Program-made: the position numbers and the translations under genes
Notes under the pieces: model-generated
What the model was told of the DNA's origin: nothing
Seen by the model: only the letters and a program-made list of their open reading frames with translations
The model's database searches: none
Shown: in pieces, positions 21,013 to 32,423 of the stretch
Position numbering within the stretch: position 1 is the stretch's first letter
Layout of the letters: the number at the start of each line of letters is the position of its first letter
Assembly (NCBI GenBank): GCA_001939145.1
Contig: LSRX01000797.1
Span: 35,631-99,630, forward strand
DNA length: 64,000 nucleotides
Direction: 5' to 3'
Origin: Symbiodinium microadriaticum
Taxonomy: Eukaryota > Sar > Dinophyceae > Suessiales > Symbiodiniaceae

Positions 21013-24000
21013 ACAGACACAGACACAGACACAGACACAGACACAGACACAGACACAGACACAGACACAGACACAGACACAGACACAGACACAGACACAG
21101 ACACAGACACAGACACAGACACAGACACAGACACAGACACAGACACAGACACAGACACAGACACAGACACAGACACAGACACAGACACAGACACAGACAC
21201 AGACACAGACACAGACACAGACACAGACACAGACACAGACACAGACACAGACACAGACACAGACACAGACACAGACACAGACACAGACACAGACACAGAC
21301 ACAGACACAGACACAGACACAGACACAGACACAGACACAGACACAGACACAGACACAGACACAGACACAGACACAGACACAGACACAGACACAGACACAG
21401 ACACAGACACAGACACAGACACAGACACAGACACAGACACAGACACAGACACAGACACAGACACAGACACAGACACAGACACAGACACAGACACAGACAC
21501 AGACACAGACACAGACACAGACACAGACACAGACACAGACACAGACACAGACACAGACACAGACACAGACACAGACACAGACACAGACACAGACACAGAC
21601 ACAGACACAGACACAGACACAGACACAGACACAGACACAGACACAGACACAGACACAGACACAGACACAGACACAGACACAGACACAGACACAGACACAG
21701 ACACAGACACAGACACAGACACAGACACAGACACAGACACAGACACAGACACAGACACAGACACAGACACAGACACAGACACAGACACAGACACAGACAC
21801 AGACACAGACACAGACACAGACACAGACACAGACACAGACACAGACACAGACACAGACACAGACACAGACACAGACACAGACACAGACACAGACACAGAC
21901 ACAGACACAGACACAGACACAGACACAGACACAGACACAGACACAGACACAGACACAGACACAGACACAGACACAGACACAGACACAGACACAGACACAG
22001 ACACAGACACAGACACAGACACAGACACAGACACAGACACAGACACAGACACAGACACAGACACAGACACAGACACAGACACAGACACAGACACAGACAC
22101 AGACACAGACACAGACACAGACACAGACACAGACACAGACACAGACACAGACACAGACACAGACACAGACACAGACACAGACACAGACACAGACACAGAC
22201 ACAGACACAGACACAGACACAGACACAGACACAGACACAGACACAGACACAGACACAGACACAGACACAGACACAGACACAGACACAGACACAGACACAG
22301 ACACAGACACAGACACAGACACAGACACAGACACAGACACAGACACAGACACAGACACAGACACAGACACAGACACAGACACAGACACAGACACAGACAC
22401 AGACACAGACACAGACACAGACACAGACACAGACACAGACACAGACACAGACACAGACACAGACACAGACACAGACACAGACACAGACACAGACACAGAC
22501 ACAGACACAGACACAGACACAGACACAGACACAGACACAGACACAGACACAGACACAGACACAGACACAGACACAGACACAGACACAGACACAGACACAG
22601 ACACAGACACAGACACAGACACAGACACAGACACAGACACAGACACAGACACAGACACAGACACAGACACAGACACAGACACAGACACAGACACAGACAC
22701 AGACACAGACACAGACACAGACACAGACACAGACACAGACACAGACACAGACACAGACACAGACACAGACACAGACACAGACACAGACACAGACACAGAC
22801 ACAGACACAGACACAGACACAGACACAGACACAGACACAGACACAGACACAGACACAGACACAGACACAGACACAGACACAGACACAGACACAGACACAG
22901 ACACAGACACAGACACAGACACAGACACAGACACAGACACAGACACAGACACAGACACAGACACAGACACAGACACAGACACAGACACAGACACAGACAC
23001 AGACACAGACACAGACACAGACACAGACACAGACACAGACACAGACACAGACACAGACACAGACACAGACACAGACACAGACACAGACACAGACACAGAC
23101 ACAGACACAGACACAGACACAGACACAGACACAGACACAGACACAGACACAGACACAGACACAGACACAGACACAGACACAGACACAGACACAGACACAG
23201 ACACAGACACAGACACAGACACAGACACAGACACAGACACAGACACAGACACAGACACAGACACAGACACAGACACAGACACAGACACAGACACAGACAC
23301 AGACACAGACACAGACACAGACACAGACACAGACACAGACACAGACACAGACACAGACACAGACACAGACACAGACACAGACACAGACACAGACACAGAC
23401 ACAGACACAGACACAGACACAGACACAGACACAGACACAGACACAGACACAGACACAGACACAGACACAGACACAGACACAGACACAGACACAGACACAG
23501 ACACAGACACAGACACAGACACAGACACAGACACAGACACAGACACAGACACAGACACAGACACAGACACAGACACAGACACAGACACAGACACAGACAC
23601 AGACACAGACACAGACACAGACACAGACACAGACACAGACACAGACACAGACACAGACACAGACACAGACACAGACACAGACACAGACACAGACACAGAC
23701 ACAGACACAGACACAGACACAGACACAGACACAGACACAGACACAGACACAGACACAGACACAGACACAGACACAGACACAGACACAGACACAGACACAG
23801 ACACAGACACAGACACAGACACAGACACAGACACAGACACAGACACAGACACAGACACAGACACAGACACAGACACAGACACAGACACAGACACAGACAC
23901 AGACACAGACACAGACACAGACACAGACACAGACACAGACACAGACACAGACACAGACACAGACACAGACACAGACACAGACACAGACACAGACACAGAC

Positions 24001-24017
24001 ACAGACACAGACACAGA
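21013..24017. repeat. (ACAGAC)n hexanucleotide array, about 500 copies
   Basis: Three kilobases of pure ACAGAC without a visible mismatch, ending at a single N (24018). It is followed by impure CAGA and CA repeats to about 24130. It keeps four frames open for more than 1000 codons (Thr-Gln, Leu-Cys, Val-Cys, Ser-Val repeats); these are not genes. Confidence 0.98.
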
Positions 24018-24326
24018 NACAGACAGACAGACAGACAGACAGACACACACACACACACACACGACACACGGCACATAAGACACAGACACAGACGCAGAGA
24101 CACACATACTCATACACACACGCACACAACCAACACACACATGCATGCTGGCATGCAGACACAGGCGCAGATGCAGACACGGACACAGACAGAGGCAGGC
24201 TTCCCAGAGCTCGAGAGAACTGGGTTTTAAAGTTTGGGGCTTGGAGCACCAGCAGCAAGTAAGACCTTGCGTGGAAACTTGGCATCATTGTTGAAACCCA
24301 AGCAAGCTAAGGCAGAGTCTTGCCCT

Positions 24327-24614
24327 TCAGTTTTTGAAACGATGACCGCAAGCCTGCTTCTGTTTTAGGTGAAGAAGCCACTTCAGTTCCCGGATGGATT
24401 TGCCTCTTGGCTGTGCTGCGGTGGGCTCATTCGAGGCAGAGAAGAACCGCCCAGATGCAATCGACTCCTTGGTGGTTCTCAACGTGGATGCGTAGAGTTC
24501 TTGGACCATGCACTTGACATTCTCACGTCGGGCACTTGTCTTGGAGCTCTTAGCCTCGCGTGCAACGTAGGGGTCACAGGAAGTACTGAGAGTAGCCCCT
24601 TGTTGTCCGTCCAT
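24327..24614 (-). CDS. candidate exon, unrecognised
   Basis: A minus-strand frame with ATG at 24612-24614 runs 95 codons to 24327. It contains CDPYVAREAKSSKTSARREN and ESIASGRFFSASNEP, a convincing coding texture. It lies immediately after the stop of the next island up (24617), in another frame, so an intron or a frameshift may separate them. A plus-strand frame is also open. No family is recognised. Confidence 0.35.
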   Translation of the reverse strand: MDGQQGATLSTSCDPYVAREAKSSKTSARRENVKCMVQELYASTLRTTKESIASGRFFSASNEPTAAQPRGKSIRELKWLLHLKQKQACGHRFKN

Positions 24615-24616
24615 TA

Positions 24617-24768
24617 CTACGTTAGAACATCCCCCTCAACTCCATTCCGATAGATAAGGCTCCCATAGCACTTGTCCGCGGAGAGTTCAGCAACTTGCCA
24701 GCAGAGGTTGCAGATGTCGGATCCGTCGGCATCGTCGTGCAGAGTGTTGTGGATGGCCACGAAGTATC
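24617..24768 (-). CDS. candidate exon, unrecognised
   Basis: The acceptor ACGCCGCCAG ends at 24769 on the minus strand, and the frame then reads YFVAIHNTLHDDADGSDICN and ELSADKCYGSLIYRNG before TAG 24619-24617. It is too short for ORF callers but has strong coding texture. It probably belongs with the islands at 25.05, 25.8 and 24.4 kb on the same strand. Confidence 0.4.
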
Positions 24769-25030
24769 CTGGCGGCGTTGGATCATGCCGTTCCTCGCTC
24801 CTTCATTTAAGGATCCAGGCTTCCGGATTCTGTGAGTCCACATAGCTGCACCGCAATCAGATTATGGATATAGTACAATATACCCCAAACCCTATGTATC
24901 TTTCCGTCCTGCTACCATCGAGTGCCGGAGTTTCAGCTGGGCTGAAGGCAGATGTTGTCCAGATCCACGATGGCACAAAGGCCCGAAGCTCCGACCCACA
25001 AGAGATCAGTTGCGGGTTTAGGGTTCAGGG

Positions 25031-25156
25031 TTAGGCCTCATTCAGCCTGCTTCTGATGTCTGAGAGTTGAGTGCCAGGCAGACGCCCGTTCAATTGTGCA
25101 TGTGTGACCAGCACATTGTCCTCAAAGCCTGATGCTAAGGTCCTAAACCATGTTTC
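25031..25156 (-). CDS. candidate exon, unrecognised
   Basis: A GGGTTCAG acceptor (ending 25157) precedes ETWFRTLASGFEDNVLVTHA, then GRLPGTQLSDIRSR, and TAA at 25033-25031. A GC-type donor (AGAAGCAG/GCTGAAT, near 25047) would remove the last residues and the stop. Dinoflagellates are known to use GC donors. The upstream frame to 25360 is Ala/Thr/Pro-rich and partly repeat. Confidence 0.38.
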   Translation of the reverse strand, partial: ETWFRTLASGFEDNVLVTHAQLNGRLPGTQLSDIRSRLNEA

Positions 25157-25539
25157 CTGAACCCGGATGTAAACTCTCTGTTGTCGCGTCCGAGTAGGAG
25201 TTGGGCTAAGACTAGGAGTAGGAGCAGCAGCAGCGGCAGCTGTAGTTGGTACTAGTAGTGCTTGAAATGGCACGAGCACTAGCAGACTAGCAGTGCTGAC
25301 AACGATAATTACTCCGAGAACGGCTATTGAGTCAGCGGTCGTCGGGCTCTCGCTCCTCAACCATCAGCGTCGCTATCGCCGTCGTTATCATGCCATCTTC
25401 ATCACCATCAGTAGCACCATGTTCTTTTTCGCCGAAACTCCCAGCATCACCATGACACGCGCTGTCGTCATCACCACCACGTAGACTCCAGACCTTCACC
25501 ATGATCCACCGGCATCGCCACGGTATCACCTGATCCTAA

Positions 25540-25600
25540 GCCCTAAACCCTGAACCCTAAACCCCTAAAGCCCGAAAGCCCTAAACCCTAAACCATGATC
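25540..25600. repeat. CCCTAAA-rich tract
   Basis: Several AACCCTAAACCC words with irregular spacing. No gene is seen from 25360 to 25760. Confidence 0.8.
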
Positions 25601-25764
25601 CTCGTACTGGGTTCGCCCTCAGCCAGGAGAAGAGCTTTCAGCCTTTACCGGGCACGGTTTCTCTTCTCCACGACGGCAAGGCGGATCCTAACATATAGGC
25701 TTTAAGAGGAGCCGGGCCCATGCTACTATCATAAAACCTCTACCTGAGCAAGATTTCACAGGTT

Positions 25765-26130
25765 TCATGTGATCTCACACGTCTGCATTCGGGCAGGCCC
25801 TTGAATTGAGCACATGTTGCTTTTGGGCTGCGGTACTATCCTCCGAGGCTCACTGAACAAGTCCAACAAAGCCCGATTCAAACACCAGCAGCCTGCATCC
25901 GCACTCGTCAAGGTGACCTCCGAGGAACTCGAGGCCTGCAGTGCATGCCCTTGAGCTTGTAAGATTCTCTTTTCAAAGCTGCTGTGACAGGCTTTGTTGA
26001 GAAAGACACCTAGCTCCTTAGGAGCACTGGAGCTGCCAATAGCTTTTGTTCGAGGTTGCTTACCTACATAGCATAAGATCTGGGTATGAGGAGAGGGCTT
26101 CCCAGTGTCGTGGTCTGTATTTGTCGAGAG
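25765..26130 (-). CDS. candidate coding region, about 120 codons
   Basis: A minus-strand frame runs to a stop at 25767-25765 with good texture: SSSAPKELGVFLNKACHSSF, EKRILQAQGHALQASSSSEV, then LNRALLDLFSEPRRIV. The frame is open up to 26223 with no ATG at the top, so the 5' boundary is arbitrary. No domain is recognised. It may be the upstream exon of the minus-strand islands at 24.3-25.2 kb. Confidence 0.4.
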   Translation of the reverse strand, partial: LSTNTDHDTGKPSPHTQILCYVGKQPRTKAIGSSSAPKELGVFLNKACHSSFEKRILQAQGHALQASSSSEVTLTSADAGCWCLNRALLDLFSEPRRIVPQPKSNMCSIQGPARMQTCEIT

Positions 26131-26299
26131 TTTGTGCATGCATGGATGCCTACAGGCCAGGTTGGTACTTCTTGCATCTGTCTGTAGCTGCATAGTAGTC
26201 GTAGATGTGTCTTTTTTGTTCACGTTGCGCCGCTTTTGCGGTACAGTAGTTTCTGCATTGTTTTTGGTTTACACGAGCAGTGGTGGCGGTCGCGGCAGT

Positions 26300-26334
26300 G
26301 GTTGTGGCCGTTGTGGTGATGGCGGTGGTGGTGG

Positions 26335-26365
<31 letters not shown>

Positions 26366-27927
26366 GGTGCTGGTGGTGCTGGTGGTGCTGGTGGTGCTGG
26401 TGGTGCTGTTGCCATTGCAGTGCTTGTCATTGCCACGGGTGCTGGTGGTGCTGGTGGTGCTGGTGGTGCTGGTGGTGCTGGTGGTGCTGGTGGTGCTGGT
26501 GGTGCTGGTGGTGCTGGTGGTGCTGGTGGTGCTGGTGGTGCTGGTGGTGCTGGTGGTGCTGGTGGTGCTGGTGGTGCTGGTGGTGCTGGTGGTGCTGGTG
26601 GTGCTGGTGGTGCTGGTGGTGCTGGTGGTGCTGGTGGTGCTGGTGGTGCTGGTGGTGCTGGTGGTGCTGGTGGTGCTGGTGGTGCTGGTGGTGCTGGTGG
26701 TGCTGGTGGTGCTGGTGGTGCTGGTGGTGCTGGTGGTGCTGGTGGTGCTGGTGGTGCTGGTGGTGCTGGTGGTGCTGGTGGTGCTGGTGGTGCTGGTGGT
26801 GCTGGTGGTGCTGGTGGTGCTGGTGGTGCTGGTGGTGCTGGTGGTGCTGGTGGTGCTGGTGGTGCTGGTGGTGCTGGTGGTGCTGGTGGTGCTGGTGGTG
26901 CTGGTGGTGCTGGTGGTGCTGGTGGTGCTGGTGGTGCTGGTGGTGCTGGTGGTGCTGGTGGTGCTGGTGGTGCTGGTGGTGCTGGTGGTGCTGGTGGTGC
27001 TGGTGGTGCTGGTGGTGCTGGTGGTGCTGGTGGTGCTGGTGGTGCTGGTGGTGCTGGTGGTGCTGGTGGTGCTGGTGGTGCTGGTGGTGCTGGTGGTGCT
27101 GGTGGTGCTGGTGGTGCTGGTGGTGCTGGTGGTGCTGGTGGTGCTGGTGGTGCTGGTGGTGCTGGTGGTGCTGGTGGTGCTGGTGGTGCTGGTGGTGCTG
27201 GTGGTGCTGGTGGTGCTGGTGGTGCTGGTGGTGCTGGTGGTGCTGGTGGTGCTGGTGGTGCTGGTGGTGCTGGTGGTGCTGGTGGTGCTGGTGGTGCTGG
27301 TGGTGCTGGTGGTGCTGGTGGTGCTGGTGGTGCTGGTGGTGCTGGTGGTGCTGGTGGTGCTGGTGGTGCTGGTGGTGCTGGTGGTGCTGGTGGTGCTGGT
27401 GGTGCTGGTGGTGCTGGTGGTGCTGGTGGTGCTGGTGGTGCTGGTGGTGCTGGTGGTGCTGGTGGTGCTGGTGGTGCTGGTGGTGCTGGTGGTGCTGGTG
27501 GTGCTGGTGGTGCTGGTGGTGCTGGTGGTGCTGGTGGTGCTGGTGGTGCTGGTGGTGCTGGTGGTGCTGGTGGTGCTGGTGGTGCTGGTGGTGCTGGTGG
27601 TGCTGGTGGTGCTGGTGGTGCTGGTGGTGCTGGTGGTGCTGGTGGTGCTGGTGGTGCTGGTGGTGCTGGTGGTGCTGGTGGTGCTGGTGGTGCTGGTGGT
27701 GCTGGTGGTGCTGGTGGTGCTGGTGGTGCTGGTGGTGCTGGTGGTGCTGGTGGTGCTGGTGGTGCTGGTGGTGCTGGTGGTGCTGGTGGTGCTGGTGGTG
27801 CTGGTGGTGCTGGTGGTGCTGGTGGTGCTGGTGGTGCTGGTGGTGCTGGTGGTGCTGGTGGTGCTGGTGGTGCTGGTGGTGCTGGTGGTGCTGGTGGTGC
27901 TGGTGGTGCTGGTGGTGCTGGTGGTGC
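26300..27927. repeat. (GGT)n and 9-bp (GGTGGTGCT)n array
   Basis: A GGT run and a few GCTGGTGGT units are interrupted by a unique stretch (26409-26437). Then about 165 pure copies of GGTGGTGCT run from 26438 to 27927 and end at the N at 27928. Frames of 589-625 codons (Gly-Gly-Ala, Val-Val-Leu, Thr-Ser-Thr) exist only because the unit has no stop. Confidence 0.97.
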
Positions 27928-27928
27928 N

Positions 27929-28685
27929 CGACATCAGGAAATTTTCAAAAAAAAGGTTTTGGGCATCGGATGTTATAATTGAGGGAGGGTTTATACTTGA
28001 GTTCCGGGGGTGGGTTAAGAAAATCGAGGGGGGGAGGTTAGAAAATTGAAATCAATATTATATATATATACACACATGTATATATTTATATCGATCGGGT
28101 GGGACTTAGACATCGAGTTCGCGACATAATTGCTGATGTACAGACGGCATAAAAAAAAACTAAACAGTGAGATAGGGCGCTTAACCCTTAAACCGTCAAC
28201 CCTCAAACATCGCGCATTCTAAAGTCCTAAACCCGAAACCCTAAATAAACTCTAAAGCCCAAAAATCCCTGAAGCCGTAGGCCCTAAACCCTGGCCCCAG
28301 AGACTCTGGAGCCCTCAGCCCTGCATCCGATTTCCCGAGGCACTTCGGGAAGCAAACGCCGGTAGTATAGGGGCTAAACTGCTTACCTACATTTGTCCTT
28401 AGGGTTCTTTATCCCATTTATACTATCCAGGAACCCAGAACCCTGCTCCAATTTTTAGACCCTACATTATGTCGAAAAGAGCCCCCCCGGAAGGCCTCAA
28501 CCCGTTGAATCAACACAGATGGAGCCCTATAAGGTATGCTTATAGATCCCTACACCGCCAAGAAGCCCGAACATCAAGCTCGAATGCTCTAGAAGTAGCC
28601 CGAAGCCTCCTATAAAGCCCCAAAGTCCTAAACTTCCTATAACAATAACGCTCTAACGGAACTCCTCTCCTTTCGACCTTTGTAG
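27929..28685. other. intergenic DNA with (AT)n and CCCTAAA words
   Basis: G-rich spacer, a short (TA)n at 28060-28090, then CCCTAAA-like words from 28180 to 28300. I see no gene before 28686. Confidence 0.6.
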
Positions 28686-28790
28686 GCTCGACTCAAAGAG
28701 TTAGAGACACTGGCAACTCTTTTCGATGCCGCCGGCAAGCACGGCCGGAGCTCCGCAGATTTGTTGGATCCTTTTTTGGGGTGGTTTTGA
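28686..28790 (+). CDS. candidate exon, unrecognised
   Basis: The acceptor CGACCTTTGTAG ends at 28685. The frame reads ARLKELETLATLFDAAGKHG, then RSSADLLDPFLGWF, and stops at 28788-28790. The donor is unclear. First of a series of plus-strand islands to 31.3 kb. Confidence 0.38.
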   Translation, partial: ARLKELETLATLFDAAGKHGRSSADLLDPFLGWF

Positions 28791-28845
28791 GCGGTTTTAG
28801 GATCAAGCATTCGGTCAGTGCACTGTTTTAGGGTTTTAGGGTTAG

Positions 28846-28988
28846 GTTCGGCGATTGGTGGTGCAAGTTGTCACTGTTGGCCTCTCGATGAATATGCAGG
28901 GCTCACGACACAGGGTTCTGTGCTTGTGCGAGGAGAAGCCATACCTGACAAGTTTTGTCCACAACCCTGGAATATTCACACGGCTTAG
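28846..28988 (+). CDS. candidate exon, unrecognised
   Basis: After TTTTAGGGTTAG (ending 28845) the frame reads IGGASCHCWPLDEYAGLTTQ and GSVLVRGEAIPDKFCPQPWN before TAG 28986-28988. Texture is strongly coding. Donor not resolved; a GTAAGG lies 17 bp after the stop. Confidence 0.4.
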
Positions 28989-29093
28989 TATTTAGGGTAA
29001 GGGGTTTATGGGAAATCCTAAACTCACCCCGAACCCCAAGGCCCGAAGGATGTTAAAGGCCTAAATCCAAGAACTTCGAAACCTCGAGGACAG

Positions 29094-29257
29094 TTTCAAT
29101 GTTGGAGCAGAACCTCTGGGCCGCCTGTGGCATGGGCACTGGCGTGAATCTCTCTTTTCTGGCCCACCAGAGCCTAGCTGCATTGTCATGCTACAGACTT
29201 TCGCGTTTCTCGGTTCTGAGGGTTCAGGGTTTAGAAATTACCACGCCGAACTCTTAG
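29094..29257 (+). CDS. candidate exon, unrecognised
   Basis: CTCGAGGACAG (ending 29093) precedes a frame with an early ATG: MLEQNLWAACGMGTGVNLSF, then LAHQSLAALSCYRLSRFS. The frame stops at 29255-29257. A second frame is open over the same stretch. No family is assigned; the GMGTG is suggestive but not enough for a nucleotide-binding call. Confidence 0.38.
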
Positions 29258-29369
29258 AGATCGGGGGCTTTCGGTTTTTTGTTGCACCGTGGGTGCTCTG
29301 GGTTGGAGACATTCCTGAGACTGGCTTTGTTATCTTATGCAATGTGTTTGATGCAACCGCAACCACCAC

Positions 29370-29426
29370 CACCACGACACGACGACGACGACCATCATAC
29401 TACTGCTACTACTAGCGGTAGTTTTT

Positions 29427-29493
<67 letters not shown>

Positions 29494-29555
29494 AGTAGTA
29501 GTAGTAGTAGTAGAAGTAGTAGTAGTAGTAGTAGNTGGTAGTAGTAGTAGTAGTA

Positions 29556-29588
<33 letters not shown>

Positions 29589-29625
29589 CTACTACTACTA
29601 CTACTACTGCCACCACTTCTACTAT
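29370..29625. repeat. (GTA)n with an N, facing (CTA)n
   Basis: A GTA run (29431-29585) contains the N at 29535 and is followed at once by TAC/CTA triplets (29586-29615). The two halves are complementary and could fold as a hairpin. Poly-Val, poly-Leu and poly-Thr frames are by-products. Confidence 0.92.
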
Positions 29626-29980
29626 GTTGTTTTGCCTGTTTATTCGTCTAGTTGGGGTCTGTAGTGTTTAGGGTTAGGATTCCGGATTCTGACCTTTAGG
29701 TCTTCGTTGGTTTCAGAAAGCGTCCGAAGCATACCACTTGGCAACATAAAGCGTCGTGCTACCAATATTCGGAAGCGAAATAACAAATCAAAAACAGAAA
29801 TCTCAGCATGTGTGTGAGTTTCAACGCAAAGCTCGCTCACAAAGTTGGACTCTTGGACTCGTCGGTTGCTGCACTTACGTCATCGACACAATGAGTCATT
29901 CTCCACCTCGGCCGTTAAGTCGTCGATTGGGTATATAGTGTGTTCGTGTGTTTCATGTTTGACCCATCTTCTGTCCGCAG

Positions 29981-30097
29981 TCGGTGCTGGACCTAGAACC
30001 CCGGAGTGGGACTCGTGGACACTTTTACGAAAGCTCACCCTCCAAGGAGCAAGTGGCCGCGGTTGGGTACTTTGCGCCTCGGAGTGCGACCTCTTAG
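29981..30097 (+). CDS. candidate exon with strong acceptor
   Basis: The acceptor CATCTTCTGTCCGCAG ends at 29980. The in-phase frame reads SVLDLEPRSGTRGHFYESSP, then SKEQVAAVGYFAPRSATS, to TAG 30095-30097. Upstream (29800-29930) another frame with SQHVCEFQRKARSQSWTLGL looks coding too. No family is recognised. Confidence 0.42.
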   Translation, partial: SVLDLEPRSGTRGHFYESSPSKEQVAAVGYFAPRSATS

Positions 30098-30669
30098 AGA
30101 AGGCAAGCGTAATCTGAGAGAGAAGCCGCCCTGAAGCCGGAACCTCGAAGCCTTTTTGAGACGCCCCAAAGCATCGAGGTCTTTGGAGGGGAAGTGCCTG
30201 ACGCTGAAGACGACCTCTGCAGAGGGTATGGATGGAACTTTGGGCGGCGAGTCTAAGGCTGGCGATAGAGTGGTCCGAGTCCCTGCTTTAGTTTATGCTT
30301 AGGGTTTTCAGGGTAATTGTGGTTATTGTCATTGTTGTTAAAGATCATCGAGTAGTGCTGTTTTTGTAGCAGCACCAGGAGCAGTGGCAGGAGTCTTCGG
30401 TGGCGGTAGCCAAAATAGTAGGAGTAGCAGCAAGCGGCAGTGGCTTTTTGCAGTGGCCGTGGAAGTAACAGGAGCAGCAACTCTAGCACCCCAGTATTTG
30501 ACGTCGTCGGGTGGTCGACATCATAATTATTGCTCGCACTCCTCCTGCTCCTCCTTCTCAGCTTCCTACTCATAGTTCGCATGAAGAACGATCATCGCAA
30601 TCACCGTCATCGTCGTCCGGTCTTTCTCACTCGTCATCGCCCTCTTCATCCTAAAGCCAGGCGGCAAAC

Positions 30670-31060
30670 TCATCCTCTAGGAACCTGGAGCGGTACCTGA
30701 AGGGACCTATCTTGAGATCCTGGACCCGGACCTCAGCATTCTGCCTGGTATCGAGCTGGCCTTGTGGTTCCCTGCAGGTTCGCTTCGATCACGAAGCTTT
30801 GATCCACGATGCCACCCGCCACTCGGCTGTTTGCTGATCTGGTAGCACAGCCTGATCCCAGACGCCTTGTCGGGGGCACGGCCGATGGATAGGCCCTGTG
30901 AGTGGAACGGTCTGGAATTCGTAGCTTTCGCTCCGTTGGACAGCGTTTTGTCGATCGGCGCAGCAGAACCACAAAGCTTCTCCAACTACAGTACGGGGTC
31001 GCGGACTCGTGCGGATTCTTTTTGGAGACAAGAGGATGCAGGTTTGTCAGTTTGGCAACA
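30670..31060 (+). CDS. candidate coding region with frame changes
   Basis: Three successive plus-strand frames look coding: EGTYLEILDPDLSILPGIEL (30690-30765), RFDHEALIHDATRHSAV (30780-30835) and RPCEWNGLEFVAFAPLDSVL followed by RADSFWRQEDAG (30885-31040). They are offset by one base from each other, so short introns, errors or decay are possible. A minus-strand frame overlaps. They lie just upstream of the methyltransferase-like exon on the same strand. Confidence 0.35.
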
Positions 31061-31170
31061 CTGCCGCTACTTAAACTCTAAACCCTTTATAAGCCCTTGG
31101 CAAACAAAAGAGCCTGCAAAAAGGGAAAATTTAGCCCGAATCCATGAACGAACACTGTGACACTGCGCAG

Positions 31171-31493
31171 GAGTTGAGCCCTATGCAGCAGCAATCCGGG
31201 CTGCTGCAAACGGTAAGACCGTGCTGGACATAGGCATCGGGGCCGGGGCATGTCAGAAGCTGTCGGCCTCTCATGGGCAATTGCCTGTCAGCAGCACCAT
31301 GGTTGGTGGGCTCCGGAGTCTTGTCCTTAGGGTGACATGCCCTGTGAATGGCCGCCTTTGTGCCAATACTACAGCGGCAGCTGAAGTGTACTGCACTCCA
31401 GACTTCATCCGAGCTCTGCCTAACGGGGGCTCCACAAACATGTGTCGAAATGCTGTGTGCACATCGTCAGACTGTGGACTCTCGGCTACTTGA
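31171..31493 (+). CDS. exon with SAM-methyltransferase motif I
   Basis: After the acceptor CACTGCGCAG (ending 31170) the frame reads EPYAAAIRAAANGKTVLDIG, then IGAGACQKLSA. GKTVLDIGIGAG is the glycine loop (motif I) that binds S-adenosylmethionine in class I methyltransferases. The preceding Y..AI spacing resembles protein arginine methyltransferases. Later motifs are not found in this exon, and the frame beyond about 31290 is less convincing although open to TGA 31491-31493. The retrotransposon starts 490 bp downstream and may sit in an intron of this gene. Confidence 0.45.
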
Positions 31494-31647
31494 CTCGAGT
31501 AGGTTGGATAAAAGGCCCACCCTCAGAGGGGATTTCAGCAGGGGTACTATAGGCGATACTGTCATTGAGTCATAAGGGATACTGTAGCTACTCTAGCAAG
31601 GGATACGATAAGGAGTACGGCTTTGGAATACTACAACACTAGAAGGA

Positions 31648-31825
31648 TATTATATATATATATATATATATATTACAATATATATATATATAATATTACA
31701 TATATTATATGCTATATAATGTATATTATATATTATACATTACATATTACATATTACATATTATATATTATATGTTGTATATATAATATTATATATATTA
31801 TATATTGTATATTATATATTCTAGG
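31648..31825. repeat. (AT)n tract with palindromic AT words
   Basis: Pure (AT)n blocks are separated by TTACAATA and ATTACATATT words. Highly self-complementary. It lies 150 bp from the retrotransposon boundary. No gene is seen from 31500 to 31976. Confidence 0.9.
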
Positions 31826-31976
31826 GTTTTCCGGATCCTGGGAGGCACCGGCCCGGTTTGCTTCCTTGCGCGACTCTGCCTCCGTGCTGGCGCGCGGGCT
31901 GCCGATGCCGTGGAGACCGGCTTTTGAGGGGATGAGCAGGTTTAGGGCTTTAGGAGTTAATCTAGGGGCCTTAATA

Positions 31977-31981
31977 AATAG
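31977..31981. other. target-site duplication, left copy (AATAG)
   Basis: AATAG directly before the left LTR is repeated as AATAG at 43382-43386 directly after the right LTR. Five bases is the usual size for Ty1/copia integration. Confidence 0.92.
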
Positions 31982-32271
31982 CACAAATCAGAAACCTCAA
32001 GAGACCCTGCCTTGAGCCTCAATCCTTTCACCTCCTAGCCCTGAACCCCTGAACGAACGACCCCCAACCCTCAAGAACCCTGAACACCCGGAACAGGGGC
32101 ACGAGACTAGGGGACCAGGAGAGGGGCAGGACTAGGGTACCGGGAAGGGGAAAACCAAACCCAACCCAGAAACCAAAATTCAAAAACCTTCACACACATT
32201 ACAGGAGTGTTTTTCTTGAGCCACGGCCCGGTTTGTGCGTGTCATCCTTGCGCAGGGGTTTACTTTCTGCT
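31982..32271 (-). repeat. 3' LTR
   Basis: 290 bp, identical to 43092-43381 by base-by-base reading. In element sense the LTR begins AGCAGAAAGTAAACC and ends TTTCTGATTTGTG, so it lacks the usual TG...CA ends. Confidence 0.97.
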
Positions 32272-32280
32272 CTCCCCCTC
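32272..32280 (-). promoter_or_regulatory. polypurine tract
   Basis: In element sense GAGGGGGAG sits directly before the 3' LTR. This is where the plus-strand primer for reverse transcription is expected. Confidence 0.85.
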
Positions 32281-32423
32281 GCCGGGCACGGCGACCTGCC
32301 ATTTTCCGTCCTTTAAGGACTTACCGATGGTTCAGGCCGCAGCGCAGGATTAGCAGCGAAAAAACTAGGCCGGCAACAAAATTCCTTGGAGAAAGAAGCC
32401 GAGGTGGAGCACAAAAGGCCCGC

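Noticed and set aside
20756..24288. Four open frames of 1061-1168 codons on both strands
   Set aside because: They are made only by the ACAGAC array, whose six-base unit has no stop in these frames; flanks are unrelated on each strand.
26105..28049. Glycine-rich, Val-Val-Leu and Thr-Ser frames of about 590-625 codons
   Set aside because: Product of the GGTGGTGCT repeat; no conserved flanking domain and the frames end in unrelated DNA.
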